Part shown: in pieces, positions 1 to 6,013 of the stretch
How positions within the stretch are numbered: position 1 is the first letter of the stretch
Layout of the letters: each line of letters starts with the position of its first letter
Source of the DNA: Ruminiclostridium sp.
Lineage (GTDB): Bacteria > Bacillota_A > Clostridia > Oscillospirales > Ruminococcaceae
DNA: 6,359 nucleotides
Direction: 5' to 3'
Assembly: GCA_017550775.1 (NCBI GenBank)
Contig: JAFZOA010000530.1
Location: forward strand, 1-6,359
The notes under the pieces: model-generated
Database searches by the model: none
What the model was told of the DNA's origin: nothing
The model's input: the letters and a program-made list of their open reading frames with translations, nothing else
Translations under genes and position numbers: made by a program

Positions 1-2118
1 CTGAACAATACTCCATATCTGGAATATCTGTATGTAACACAAATACAGCCCGACGGGTGCCATATAATATATGATCTGGAAACAGAAGACACAGAGCTTG
101 AGCAATATAAGGAAAGCTCAGCGGACGAGCTCGCGCTTGGCGGTATCTATCCTTTTGAAGAAGCATTCGAGGATAGCATCCCGACGCTTCTTGCCGGCGG
201 CAGGATCGACATAATCGAAAGCAACGATACATTCGGCTGGCTTCTTACCGGTTATGAACCGCTCTATGATGACAGCGGCAAATGTACGGCTTATATCGGT
301 ATAGACATCTCCATGCTTGGTGTGGAAAGCTCTACAAGATTCCTTCTGGTCTGGCTTGTCGCTGTGACTATGATATTCCTGGCAATAATAACCATTGTGG
401 GTATTGTGGCACAAAAACACGCCCGACAGGCCGAACATTATGCTGAGATTGAAAAACAGAACAAGCGCGATCAGAAGCTGCTTCACGAGGTAATAACAGC
501 TTTTGCCAATTCCATAGATGCCAAGGATAAATACACACACGGTCATTCTTCAAGAGTCGCAGAGTATTCGAAAAAGCTCGCCGAGATGAACAACAAGTCC
601 GAGCAGGAATGCGAAGAGATCTATTACGCCGCTCTGCTCCATGACATAGGAAAGATCGGTGTTCCCGACGGCATCATTACCAAAGACGGAAAACTAACCG
701 ACGAGGAATATGAAAAGATAAAGCAGCACCCCGCTCTCGGAGCGCAGATACTGAACAGTATAACCGAGTTTCCTTATCTCAGCATAGGCGCGGGCGGTCA
801 TCACGAACGCTACGACGGAAAAGGCTATCCTCATCATCTCAAAGGCACCGATATTCCTGAAATTGCAAGGATAGTGTCCGTTGCCGATGCCTATGACGCG
901 ATGTCCTCAAAAAGAAGCTACCGTGACCCGATACCGCAGCAGAAGGTGCGCGAAGAGATCGTCAAGGGTTCCGGTACGCAGTTCGACCCCGAATACGCGA
1001 GACTTATGCTCCACCTGATAGATATAGATACCGAGTATGAGATGAGCGAGCGCGAGGAAGTCACGGAGATGAACGGCGAGATTGAGCTTATCGCCGACGA
1101 ACACAGAAGCGATATCTCGACAGGCATACTGATAACATCGTGTATGACAACGATCCGGATGACCGTCAGCGCAAACGAAAAGACTCCCGGCAAGGAACCG
1201 CTCCCGTCGATGATACTGTTTGATTCGCTTGACGGGCGCGAACATGATACCGAGAAGGAAATAAGGGATCTGAACTATTTCGAGTACGGCGAAGTATGGT
1301 TCGACGGAAAGACAGTCACTGCCGGTGCCAGACTGATGAAGACAACGGTCACGAATTTCGGCTCCTCCGATCTTCTGAAGAACAACGGATACAAGATAGA
1401 AGCGGTAAGGATAAAAGACCACGCTCTTATCAGAATTACCGGAAAGATGCAGACCGCCGAAGTGATAATTGCCCTGCCCGACTGTACAAGATATCTGTAT
1501 ATCGGTCTTACCGGTGAGAACTGCCGCATCAGCAATATCAGCACGGAGAAATCGGAGACGGAAATTCCGGCAGATCACATACCGAGGATCGCAGAAGAGG
1601 TAAGCTTCATCAGGAACGAACCGACAGGCGATATCCCGAATATACAGATAGACGACTACCGTATGGCCCACAGTGAGGGCATCCCGATAACGGACGGCCT
1701 GATACTTACATTCCACTCGAAATGTCTGCCTACCGCGAGACTTGTCTGGCATTGTCCCTTCATTGATATTTTCAGCTCGGACGACGGAGTCGTATATGGA
1801 GAGAGCTACCGTGATCTTGCGTTTATGCGCTTTGACGGAGAGTTCTGGGAATGTGATCCCACCTGCCACGCGGATCTGAACGTCACGAAAACAAACGCTT
1901 TTGAAGGCTGGGACGCATGGAAGAAATACAATCACGACGGATATGACGCGACGGTGGAATTCAAGGTCGAGGACAACACGATAACCATTATCACCGAGAA
2001 TGCAGGTATCTCGATAAGCAATACCGCTGTCATCACCGGTATCGCCAAGACGATATACGCCTCGGTCACGGGTGACCAGATCGCAATAACAAATATCCGC
2101 ATCGGCAAAAAGCAGTGA
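1..2118 (+). CDS. Membrane-bound Cache/HD-GYP cyclic-di-GMP phosphodiesterase, 5' end outside window
   Basis: The frame is open from base 1, so the gene begins upstream; the ATG at 313 is internal. Residues are numbered from base 1 (705 visible). Residues 1-105 look like the end of an extracytoplasmic Cache sensor (YVTQIQPDG, then AYIGIDISM). A membrane helix follows at about 114-137 and a short charged coiled coil at 138-165. The HD-GYP domain spans about 170-340 and keeps the metal and catalytic motifs: HGH at 180-182, HDIGK at 214-218, HHERYDGKGYP at 267-277 and ADAYDA at 295-300. Such proteins hydrolyse cyclic-di-GMP at the inner membrane face, so activity is predicted. Unusually, about 365 residues follow the catalytic domain, apparently two beta-rich segments (about 372-518 and 560-705) that each end in a similar motif, LTGENCRISNIS and VTGDQIAITNIR. 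The signal sensed is unknown. A terminator follows 22 bp after the stop. Confidence 0.93.
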   Translation: MNNTPYLEYLYVTQIQPDGCHIIYDLETEDTELEQYKESSADELALGGIYPFEEAFEDSIPTLLAGGRIDIIESNDTFGWLLTGYEPLYDDSGKCTAYIGIDISMLGVESSTRFLLVWLVAVTMIFLAIITIVGIVAQKHARQAEHYAEIEKQNKRDQKLLHEVITAFANSIDAKDKYTHGHSSRVAEYSKKLAEMNNKSEQECEEIYYAALLHDIGKIGVPDGIITKDGKLTDEEYEKIKQHPALGAQILNSITEFPYLSIGAGGHHERYDGKGYPHHLKGTDIPEIARIVSVADAYDAMSSKRSYRDPIPQQKVREEIVKGSGTQFDPEYARLMLHLIDIDTEYEMSEREEVTEMNGEIELIADEHRSDISTGILITSCMTTIRMTVSANEKTPGKEPLPSMILFDSLDGREHDTEKEIRDLNYFEYGEVWFDGKTVTAGARLMKTTVTNFGSSDLLKNNGYKIEAVRIKDHALIRITGKMQTAEVIIALPDCTRYLYIGLTGENCRISNISTEKSETEIPADHIPRIAEEVSFIRNEPTGDIPNIQIDDYRMAHSEGIPITDGLILTFHSKCLPTARLVWHCPFIDIFSSDDGVVYGESYRDLAFMRFDGEFWECDPTCHADLNVTKTNAFEGWDAWKKYNHDGYDATVEFKVEDNTITIITENAGISISNTAVITGIAKTIYASVTGDQIAITNIRIGKKQ

Positions 2119-2140
2119 CCGACGGATCGGACAAAACATC

Positions 2141-2182
2141 AAAGACCCGCTGTACAAACGGATTGTACAACGGGTCTTTTTG
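2141..2182 (+). terminator. Intrinsic terminator of the HD-GYP gene
   Basis: Arms 2141-2157 and 2163-2179 pair over 17 positions with a single C/A mismatch around a 5-base loop (acgga). The right arm runs into a T tract (GGGTCTTTTTG). It lies between convergent genes and may also slow transcription of the minus-strand gene that stops at 2192, although the T tract on that strand is interrupted. Confidence 0.88.
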
Positions 2183-2191
2183 TGAACATAT

Positions 2192-2872
2192 TTATATAAG
2201 TCTTATCCTGTCGCGTCCGGGTGCAAGCTCAAAGCTCAGAACGCACGCGAGAGCAACTACCGCGCCGGTGAGCTGTCCGCTCGGCTCCATGGACGGGATA
2301 CGCTTGTCGAGATCGCCGTTTATGTACCACGCGGGACAATCGCTGCTGTCTTCGAGACGGAGAGTGCCTATATCAGCGTGATTTACGGGAGTGCATTTCT
2401 TCTTCGTGAAGAACAGAAGCCGCTTGTTTGTCAGGACGGTGAATTCCTTGCCCTTGGAGAAAATACCCTGATCGGAGTACACTATTATGCGTTCGCCTGC
2501 TTCAAGCTCGCCGTTGATACGGCCTCTTACAGCATTTATAAGGCTTTCGTTGAGCCCCTCCGCTGCAATATCGCTGCCGTTCACAAGGCTCTTTCTGATA
2601 AAATCTTCGATCTTTTCCGGAGTACGGAGCTCGTTCATGCAGTAGATGATGGTTTCTATGCACCTGCCGGTCTGCTTTTTCTGACGTGAGCCTGTGAAAT
2701 CGCGCTCGATGCGGAAGATCTCTTCATCGAAGCTGTTGCTTTTCTGCGCTATTTTCTCTCTGGTTTCCGCTTCTACCTCAAATTTTGAGCCGCAGAACGG
2801 ACATTCGAGCATGGTCTTCGATCTCGACAGTTCAAGACCGCCGCCGCAGTTCGGACATTTTCTGGTTTCCAT
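2192..2872 (-). CDS. Zinc-ribbon protein with C-terminal PH-like domain
   Basis: A 226-residue soluble protein. The N-terminus is a classic zinc ribbon with two knuckles, CPNCG (C6, C9) and CPFCG (C24, C27). Residues about 35-118 are charged and probably helical. From about 119 the pattern GERIIVYSDQGIF ... FTVLTNKRLLFF resembles bacterial PH-like (GRAM/bPH) domains, which mostly act as protein or membrane binding modules. No transmembrane segment is obvious, and I cannot name a function. The ATG at 2872 is supported by an AAAGGAAG ribosome site about 9 bases upstream on the minus strand (plus-strand 2881-2890). The gene has its own sigma-A promoter at 2955-2983, giving a leader of about 75 bases. 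It converges on the HD-GYP gene, with 73 bp between the stops. Family assignment is from motif reading only. Confidence 0.85.
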   Translation of the reverse strand: METRKCPNCGGGLELSRSKTMLECPFCGSKFEVEAETREKIAQKSNSFDEEIFRIERDFTGSRQKKQTGRCIETIIYCMNELRTPEKIEDFIRKSLVNGSDIAAEGLNESLINAVRGRINGELEAGERIIVYSDQGIFSKGKEFTVLTNKRLLFFTKKKCTPVNHADIGTLRLEDSSDCPAWYINGDLDKRIPSMEPSGQLTGAVVALACVLSFELAPGRDRIRLI

Positions 2873-2909
2873 GGCATTTTCTTCCTTTCACCTGTTATTT
2901 TAAAAGTTC

Positions 2910-2921
2910 GGGTCTGTCCCC
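2910..2921. repeat. Short REP-like palindrome in the 5' leader of the zinc-ribbon gene
   Basis: The imperfect palindrome GGGTCTGTCCCC, followed by CTGT, an A run and CGGG, lies between the promoter and the start codon of the minus-strand gene. It could fold in the leader RNA. It resembles short GC-rich palindromes that recur in many genomes, but only one copy is present in this window. Confidence 0.25.
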
Positions 2922-2954
2922 TGTAAAAAACGGGATACTATTTCTTTATCTATA

Positions 2955-2983
2955 ATTATACACCATCATGGCAGATAAGTCAA
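2955..2983 (-). promoter_or_regulatory. Sigma-A promoter of the zinc-ribbon/PH-like gene
   Basis: On the minus strand, TTGACT (2983-2978), a 17-bp spacer and a perfect TATAAT (2960-2955). Predicted transcription start is near 2948. The -35 box lies 13 bp outside the left end of the inverted-repeat element at 2997. Confidence 0.8.
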
Positions 2984-2996
2984 CAGCTGATCATAC

Positions 2997-3213
2997 GGTT
3001 CTACTGCCAAAAACGTAAAAATGAACGCGATACTTTATGCCGCGAAAGCCTATTGACAGTGAGTATGCGTGTGGTAGGCTGGTAGCCGGGCAGCAGCCCC
3101 TTGGGGTTGCCTGCCCGTGCTGCCTGACTACAGCACGCATCGAGGCTCACTGTCAATAGGACCGTGGAATAAATTATCGCCCCGAAATCCGTTACGATTT
3201 TCGGAGTAGAACC
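2997..3213. mobile_element. 217-bp MITE-like long inverted-repeat element
   Basis: The ends are perfect 9-bp inverted repeats, GGTTCTACT (2997-3005) and AGTAGAACC (3205-3213). Reading inward from each end, the first 22 bases match at 19 positions. A second matching block begins GCGATA and continues through TTTAT. Then comes a perfect 15-bp block, CCTATTGACAGTGAG (3049-3063, with its complement at 3146-3160). The arms outside that block are 52 and 53 bp, so almost the whole element folds on itself. It has no ORF of useful size. This is the architecture of a non-autonomous miniature inverted-repeat element. No target-site duplication is visible (flanks GATCATAC and AAATGGAA), so mobility is inferred. 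Alternatives are a large structured RNA or a chromosomal hairpin with a regulatory role. Confidence 0.65.
3049..3160. repeat. Core cruciform of the inverted-repeat element
   Basis: The 15-bp outer stem (3049-3063 with 3146-3160) is followed inward by ATGCGTG (3065-3071) pairing with CACGCAT (3134-3140), then GTAG (3074-3077) with CTAC (3128-3131). The centre is a GC-rich hairpin, 3087-3117, with 14 pairs, one bulged C and a two-base TT tip (CCCCTTGGGG). GTGCTG (3117-3122) can instead pair with CAGCAC (3131-3136), giving an alternative fold. No T tract follows, so it is not a normal terminator. Confidence 0.75.
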
Positions 3214-3229
3214 AAATGGAAATATGGGC

Positions 3230-3258
3230 TTGACAAATACATATAATTATGCTACAAT
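3230..3258 (+). promoter_or_regulatory. Sigma-A promoter of the GNAT leader transcript
   Basis: TTGACA (3230-3235), a 17-bp spacer and TACAAT (3253-3258). The predicted start, about 3265, is exactly where the first leader hairpin begins. It lies 16 bp outside the right end of the inverted-repeat element and points away from it. Confidence 0.82.
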
Positions 3259-3325
3259 AACAATAGCTCTTGAAAACAGACGTTTTCGACAGCTAAATAC
3301 ATTTATAGAAAGCGAGGTAATCAAG

Positions 3326-3391
3326 ATGACCTATACAATGATTAAAACCGAAAACAGTATGAGCAGAATTACCTCGGCAGTATTGAAGTAA
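3326..3391 (+). CDS. 21-codon leader peptide ORF
   Basis: ATG at 3326, stop TAA at 3389-3391. The peptide begins MTYTMIKTENS and ends ITSAVLK. It is polar and rich in Thr (4) and Met (3), without the hydrophobic helix expected of a type I toxin and without a run of one amino acid as in biosynthetic leaders. The ribosome site GAGG (3314-3317) lies 8 bases before the ATG and is base-paired with codons 15-17 of the ORF itself. Translation is therefore expected to be coupled to leader folding. It has a dedicated promoter upstream and a terminator 21 bp after the stop. A product role of its own is possible, but a regulatory uORF role fits better. Confidence 0.55.
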   Translation: MTYTMIKTENSMSRITSAVLK

Positions 3392-3412
3392 CCATTTTTC
3401 TATGAAATGATT

Positions 3413-3443
3413 ATGCCGCAGCGGATTTTGCTGCGGCATTTTT
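3413..3443 (+). terminator. Intrinsic terminator between the leader ORF and the GNAT gene
   Basis: A perfect 10-bp stem, ATGCCGCAGC (3413-3422) with GCTGCGGCAT (3430-3439), a 7-base loop (GGATTTT), and five Ts including the last stem base. It lies 110 bp upstream of the acetyltransferase start codon, so transcripts from the 3230 promoter must read through it to express that gene. Confidence 0.88.
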
Positions 3444-3552
3444 GCGTCCGGAATTATCCGGGCTGTCCTTTCTTTTCTCTGCCGCAGCTTTGTTTCCCGG
3501 GTATTGCCGAGGTTATGCTCAAAGCAAAAAGAATGAAAGCGGGGTACAGAAA

Positions 3553-4509
3553 ATGAATATTATCTTTGAAAAATTTACCGAAAAACATATTGAAGAGGCT
3601 GTTAAGCTGGCACTTGCGGAGCTTGAAGCGGAAAGAACACATTGTCCCGATCTGCCTTGTGCGGATTTCAGCGAACAGCTGACAGGAATGCTGCACTGGT
3701 TGAGCAGTCAGCCATTCGGGAAAGCCGCACTGTGTGACGGAAAGCTTGTGGGATATCTGAATTTTGCAGGTCCCCGGGACGGCTTTTTCGGAGACGTAAA
3801 GGGTGTGTTCTCACCTCTCGGCGGCAGTGCATTTTCTTATGAATATGAAAGACGCGACAGGTTGGCATCAATGCTTTTTGCAAGCGTATCAGAGGAATTT
3901 GTGAAACAAGGCGTTTTCAGCTGTGCTCTGAGCAGATATGCGCACGATGAGGAAACTGCGAGATCATTTGTGCTGAACGGATTCGGCATACGCTGTTCGG
4001 ACTCTGTCAGGGAAATTTCAGACTTTGCGCTTTCAAATGATCCTGGCAGCATTCACTTTGTTGAATTGCCCTCAGATGAATTTGAAAGAATACGTAAACT
4101 AAAAATGGGACTTGTAAAACACCTTGAAAGAGCGCCGATATTCTTCCCGACTGATATGGAGCGTTACGAGCAATGGTTCGGGAAAGAAGATATGCGGGTG
4201 TTTGCCGCAGAGGCGGACGGTGAAATAACCGGCTTTATTTCTTTGGAGGATGAGGCAGAAAACTTTATTACCGAATACGGCACGATGAAAAATATCTGCG
4301 GTGCGTACTTTGATGAAAAATACCGCGGAACCGGCATGGCACAAGCCTTGCTTGCCTTTATCGTTGACACGCTTAAAACCGAGGGGGTAACGCACTTAGG
4401 TGTGGACTGCGAAACACTTAATCCTACCGCGCTCAATTTCTGGGGCAAGTATTTCGAGCCATACACATACTCCTACGCAAGAAGAATTGATGAGCGCATT
4501 GTGCTGTAA
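3553..4509 (+). CDS. Two-domain GNAT-family N-acetyltransferase
   Basis: A 318-residue cytosolic protein from the ATG at 3553. A TTG at 3442 would add 37 residues that overlap the terminator and do not look like GNAT sequence, so it was rejected. A GCGGGG ribosome site sits 8 bases before the ATG. The C-terminal domain (about 170-318) is a recognisable GNAT fold: VFAAEADGEITGFISLE, the acetyl-CoA loop YRGTGMA (257-263), and NPTALNFWGKYF near the end. The N-terminal half (about 1-150) looks like a degenerate GNAT copy: AALCDGKLVGYLNF is the beta hairpin, but the acetyl-CoA loop is replaced by ERRDRLASM, so it probably helps bind substrate. GNAT enzymes transfer acetyl from acetyl-CoA to amines; the substrate here is unknown. 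The attenuator-like leader upstream hints at, but does not prove, a drug-modifying role. Confidence 0.9.
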   Translation: MNIIFEKFTEKHIEEAVKLALAELEAERTHCPDLPCADFSEQLTGMLHWLSSQPFGKAALCDGKLVGYLNFAGPRDGFFGDVKGVFSPLGGSAFSYEYERRDRLASMLFASVSEEFVKQGVFSCALSRYAHDEETARSFVLNGFGIRCSDSVREISDFALSNDPGSIHFVELPSDEFERIRKLKMGLVKHLERAPIFFPTDMERYEQWFGKEDMRVFAAEADGEITGFISLEDEAENFITEYGTMKNICGAYFDEKYRGTGMAQALLAFIVDTLKTEGVTHLGVDCETLNPTALNFWGKYFEPYTYSYARRIDERIVL

Positions 4510-4514
4510 CATCG

Positions 4515-4537
4515 GGATAAATATTTATCCGGGGTTT
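4515..4537 (+). terminator. Weak hairpin terminator after the GNAT gene
   Basis: The 16-bp palindrome GGATAAATATTTATCC begins 5 bp after the stop. It can form a 6-bp stem with a 4-base loop. GGGG and then TTTT follow, so the T tract is displaced from the stem. Plausible but weak. Confidence 0.4.
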
Positions 4538-4627
4538 TATTATTTGCGGGAAACTTCCGGTTCAATAATATCATGTACAGATCCTGACATTTCGTGGAAT
4601 TTATATGTTGGTAAGGAGAAGAAATGA

Positions 4628-4747
4628 ATGTATAATGAATGTGATCCAGCGCCCGTTGGCTATCATAGCAATACTCAGCCGGTTCAATTATTATTCTCGT
4701 ATCATATATACCACAAAGGTAAAGCTAGTAAGTTATCACGAAGATAA
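4628..4747 (+). CDS. Possible 39-residue ORF or 5' remnant of a disrupted gene
   Basis: The best support is the consensus ribosome site AAGGAG at 4613-4618, 9 bases before the ATG at 4628. The peptide starts MYNECDPAPVGYHSNTQPV and ends in a basic tail, KASKLSRR. The first half reads like normal protein; the last third overlaps, antisense, the 3' end of the minus-strand ATPase gene (46 bases), as expected if a longer ORF had been cut off there. No convincing promoter was found upstream. A competing ATG at 4624 has the same ribosome site but gives only a 3-codon ORF. I do not recognise the sequence. It may equally be chance. Confidence 0.3.
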   Translation: MYNECDPAPVGYHSNTQPVQLLFSYHIYHKGKASKLSRR

Positions 4748-5967
4748 AGCTTTCTGTCGATCATACAGATGATCGCTCCCAAACCGCGTTTCTTGTCGGG
4801 AATATCGTCAAGGATATCAAATTCGGATGCCATAGCATCCCTGGGCATTGTGGACATCTTGATCTCTACGGGGTGGAGGACGTCTCCCTCTTGAATAATA
4901 AGGTCGATCTCACCGTCTGCTTCTTCATATCCTCCGCCGGCTTTACGTTTCTTCTTATCTTTTCCGTTGTAGAAGAAAACATCGAAATCATAGTCAAGAC
5001 CTTCGTTTGTGTATGACTTCAAAATCTCGTTTATGACAAAGGTCTCGAACATCGCGCCCGCCATCGCTCCGTTTTTTAGTGTTTCGGGAGTAAGCCACCG
5101 GGTAAGATAGCTGCAAAGTCCGGTATCCCTGAAATATAGTTTCGGAGTTTTTATCGCTCTGTTGAGGGCGCTTGCGGTGTAAGGCTTAAGGATATATATG
5201 ATATCGCTTTTCTCCAGAATGGATATCCATTCCTTTATCGTTACCTCGGATACGCCGACCTGATCGGCAATATTGGCGTAATTGACTATCTGACCGGTTC
5301 TTGCGGCAACGGCTGTCATAAACTTCACAAAAGTCAGATGATTCTTAGCTTTAATAAGCTTGTTGACATCACGTTCAAGGTAGGTTTTAACATACGCTTG
5401 GTAGTAGTCTATCCATTCCTTCTCGGGATTTGCGTAAAGTTCCGGGTAGCTTCCTCTGTGGATAGTTGACCAGATATCCCCGTCGTATTTCTTCAGTGTC
5501 TTCTCTCGTTCTTTCAGATATTCTTCCGAGGGTACGAAATGCTTGTTAAAGTCAACATCGTTTATTTCCCTTAATGAAAGCCCGTCAAGCTCCACAACGG
5601 ATATACGTCCGGCAAGAGATTCGCTTACTCCCTCCATAAGCTGATGCTTTTGAGAGCCTGTCAGGAAAAAGTTCCCGTGTTCCTCTGTATTATCAAGCAC
5701 TATCTTCAATCTGTTGAAGATAGAGGGACACTTCTGCACTTCATCTATCATCAGCGGAGAGGGATTGTTCATCAGAAACAGTCCGACATCATCTGCTGCC
5801 TGAGCAAGAAGAAGGTCGTCGTCAAATGTCACTTGATTGACATTTCTGAAAAGATGCTTGAACAGTGTGGACTTTCCCACCTGACGGGAGCCGGTCAAAA
5901 GTATCGCTTTACTGTTTTGTGCTCTTCGTTCTATGATCGGAGCTATATGGCGTTTTATAGAATACAT
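4702..5967 (-). CDS. AAA+ ATPase of the AAA_14/DUF4143 type
   Basis: A 421-residue protein from the ATG at 5967. A GTG one codon earlier (5970) is possible, but the AGG ribosome site is 8 bases before the ATG and only 5 before the GTG. Walker A is GSRQVGKST (26-34), Walker B is LMIDE (72-76) and a sensor-like FLTGSQ lies near 101-106. Residues about 228-265 (VNYANIADQVGVSEVTIKEW) are a winged-helix-like segment typical of this family. The C-terminal DUF4143 region contains GEIDLII (D355) and HPVEIK (E368, K370), the spacing of a PD-(D/E)XK nuclease-like core. All motifs look intact and the length is normal. Members are common in gut anaerobes and archaea, mostly uncharacterised; roles in nucleic-acid processing or stress have only been suggested. 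It is a single-gene unit with its own promoter, and no clear terminator follows its stop. Confidence 0.93.
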   Translation of the reverse strand: MYSIKRHIAPIIERRAQNSKAILLTGSRQVGKSTLFKHLFRNVNQVTFDDDLLLAQAADDVGLFLMNNPSPLMIDEVQKCPSIFNRLKIVLDNTEEHGNFFLTGSQKHQLMEGVSESLAGRISVVELDGLSLREINDVDFNKHFVPSEEYLKEREKTLKKYDGDIWSTIHRGSYPELYANPEKEWIDYYQAYVKTYLERDVNKLIKAKNHLTFVKFMTAVAARTGQIVNYANIADQVGVSEVTIKEWISILEKSDIIYILKPYTASALNRAIKTPKLYFRDTGLCSYLTRWLTPETLKNGAMAGAMFETFVINEILKSYTNEGLDYDFDVFFYNGKDKKKRKAGGGYEEADGEIDLIIQEGDVLHPVEIKMSTMPRDAMASEFDILDDIPDKKRGLGAIICMIDRKLYLRDNLLALPLWYI

Positions 5968-5998
5968 CACTATTACCTACATTTCTTTTGACTAATCC

Positions 5999-6011
5999 AA
6001 AGTACTACTTT
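5999..6011. promoter_or_regulatory. Operator-like palindrome at the ATPase transcription start
   Basis: AAAGTACTACTTT is a perfect 6-bp inverted repeat around a single base. It begins 2 bp downstream of the ATPase -10 box, across the predicted start site, where a bound repressor would block initiation. No regulator gene is visible nearby. Confidence 0.35.
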
Positions 6012-6013
6012 AT

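Larger units (their letters stand above)
3265..3443 (+). ncRNA. Structured leader RNA, probable transcription attenuator for the GNAT gene
   Basis: A transcript of about 180 bases with three ordered structures. First, a 5' hairpin 3265-3294: 13-position arms, one mismatch, one G-U pair, loop AGAC. Second, a long-range stem, CGAGGTAAT (3313-3321) with ATTACCTCG (3368-3376), which sequesters the ribosome site of the enclosed 21-codon ORF. Third, the terminator 3413-3443. The segment 3372-3379 can instead pair with 3414-3423 (core CGGCA/TGCCG, extended past small bulges), which would break the terminator. This is the three-segment logic of ribosome-mediated attenuation. The promoter, transcript boundaries and hairpins are read directly from the sequence; the switch and its effect on the GNAT gene are inferred. 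It could instead be an independent small RNA or a small-peptide mRNA. Confidence 0.6.

Noticed and set aside
313..315. ATG 313 as the start of the HD-GYP protein
   Set aside because: The same frame is open to base 1 and encodes a Cache-like sensor end directly upstream of the membrane helix; there is no ribosome site before 313.
907..2157. A 416-codon minus-strand ORF
   Set aside because: It is antisense to the clearly coding HD-GYP gene, has no domain-like sequence and overlaps the terminator; a frame shadow.
3021..3056. An 11-codon ORF inside the inverted-repeat element
   Set aside because: No ribosome site or promoter, and its end lies within the inner repeat arm; chance.
3182..3204. Hairpin CCGAAATC/GATTTTCGG as a terminator
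   Set aside because: No T tract on either strand; it is part of the element's right arm.
2997..3213. Integron attC site or invertible promoter
   Set aside because: No attC-type core sites or integrase are visible, and both promoters lie outside the inverted repeats, so inversion would change nothing.
3265..3443. Type I toxin-antitoxin locus
   Set aside because: The 21-residue peptide is polar with no membrane helix, and no opposing promoter was found for an antisense RNA.
3442..3552. TTG start extending the GNAT protein by 37 residues
   Set aside because: It lies inside the terminator T tract, has no ribosome site, and the added sequence is not GNAT-like; ATG 3553 begins a normal GNAT first strand.
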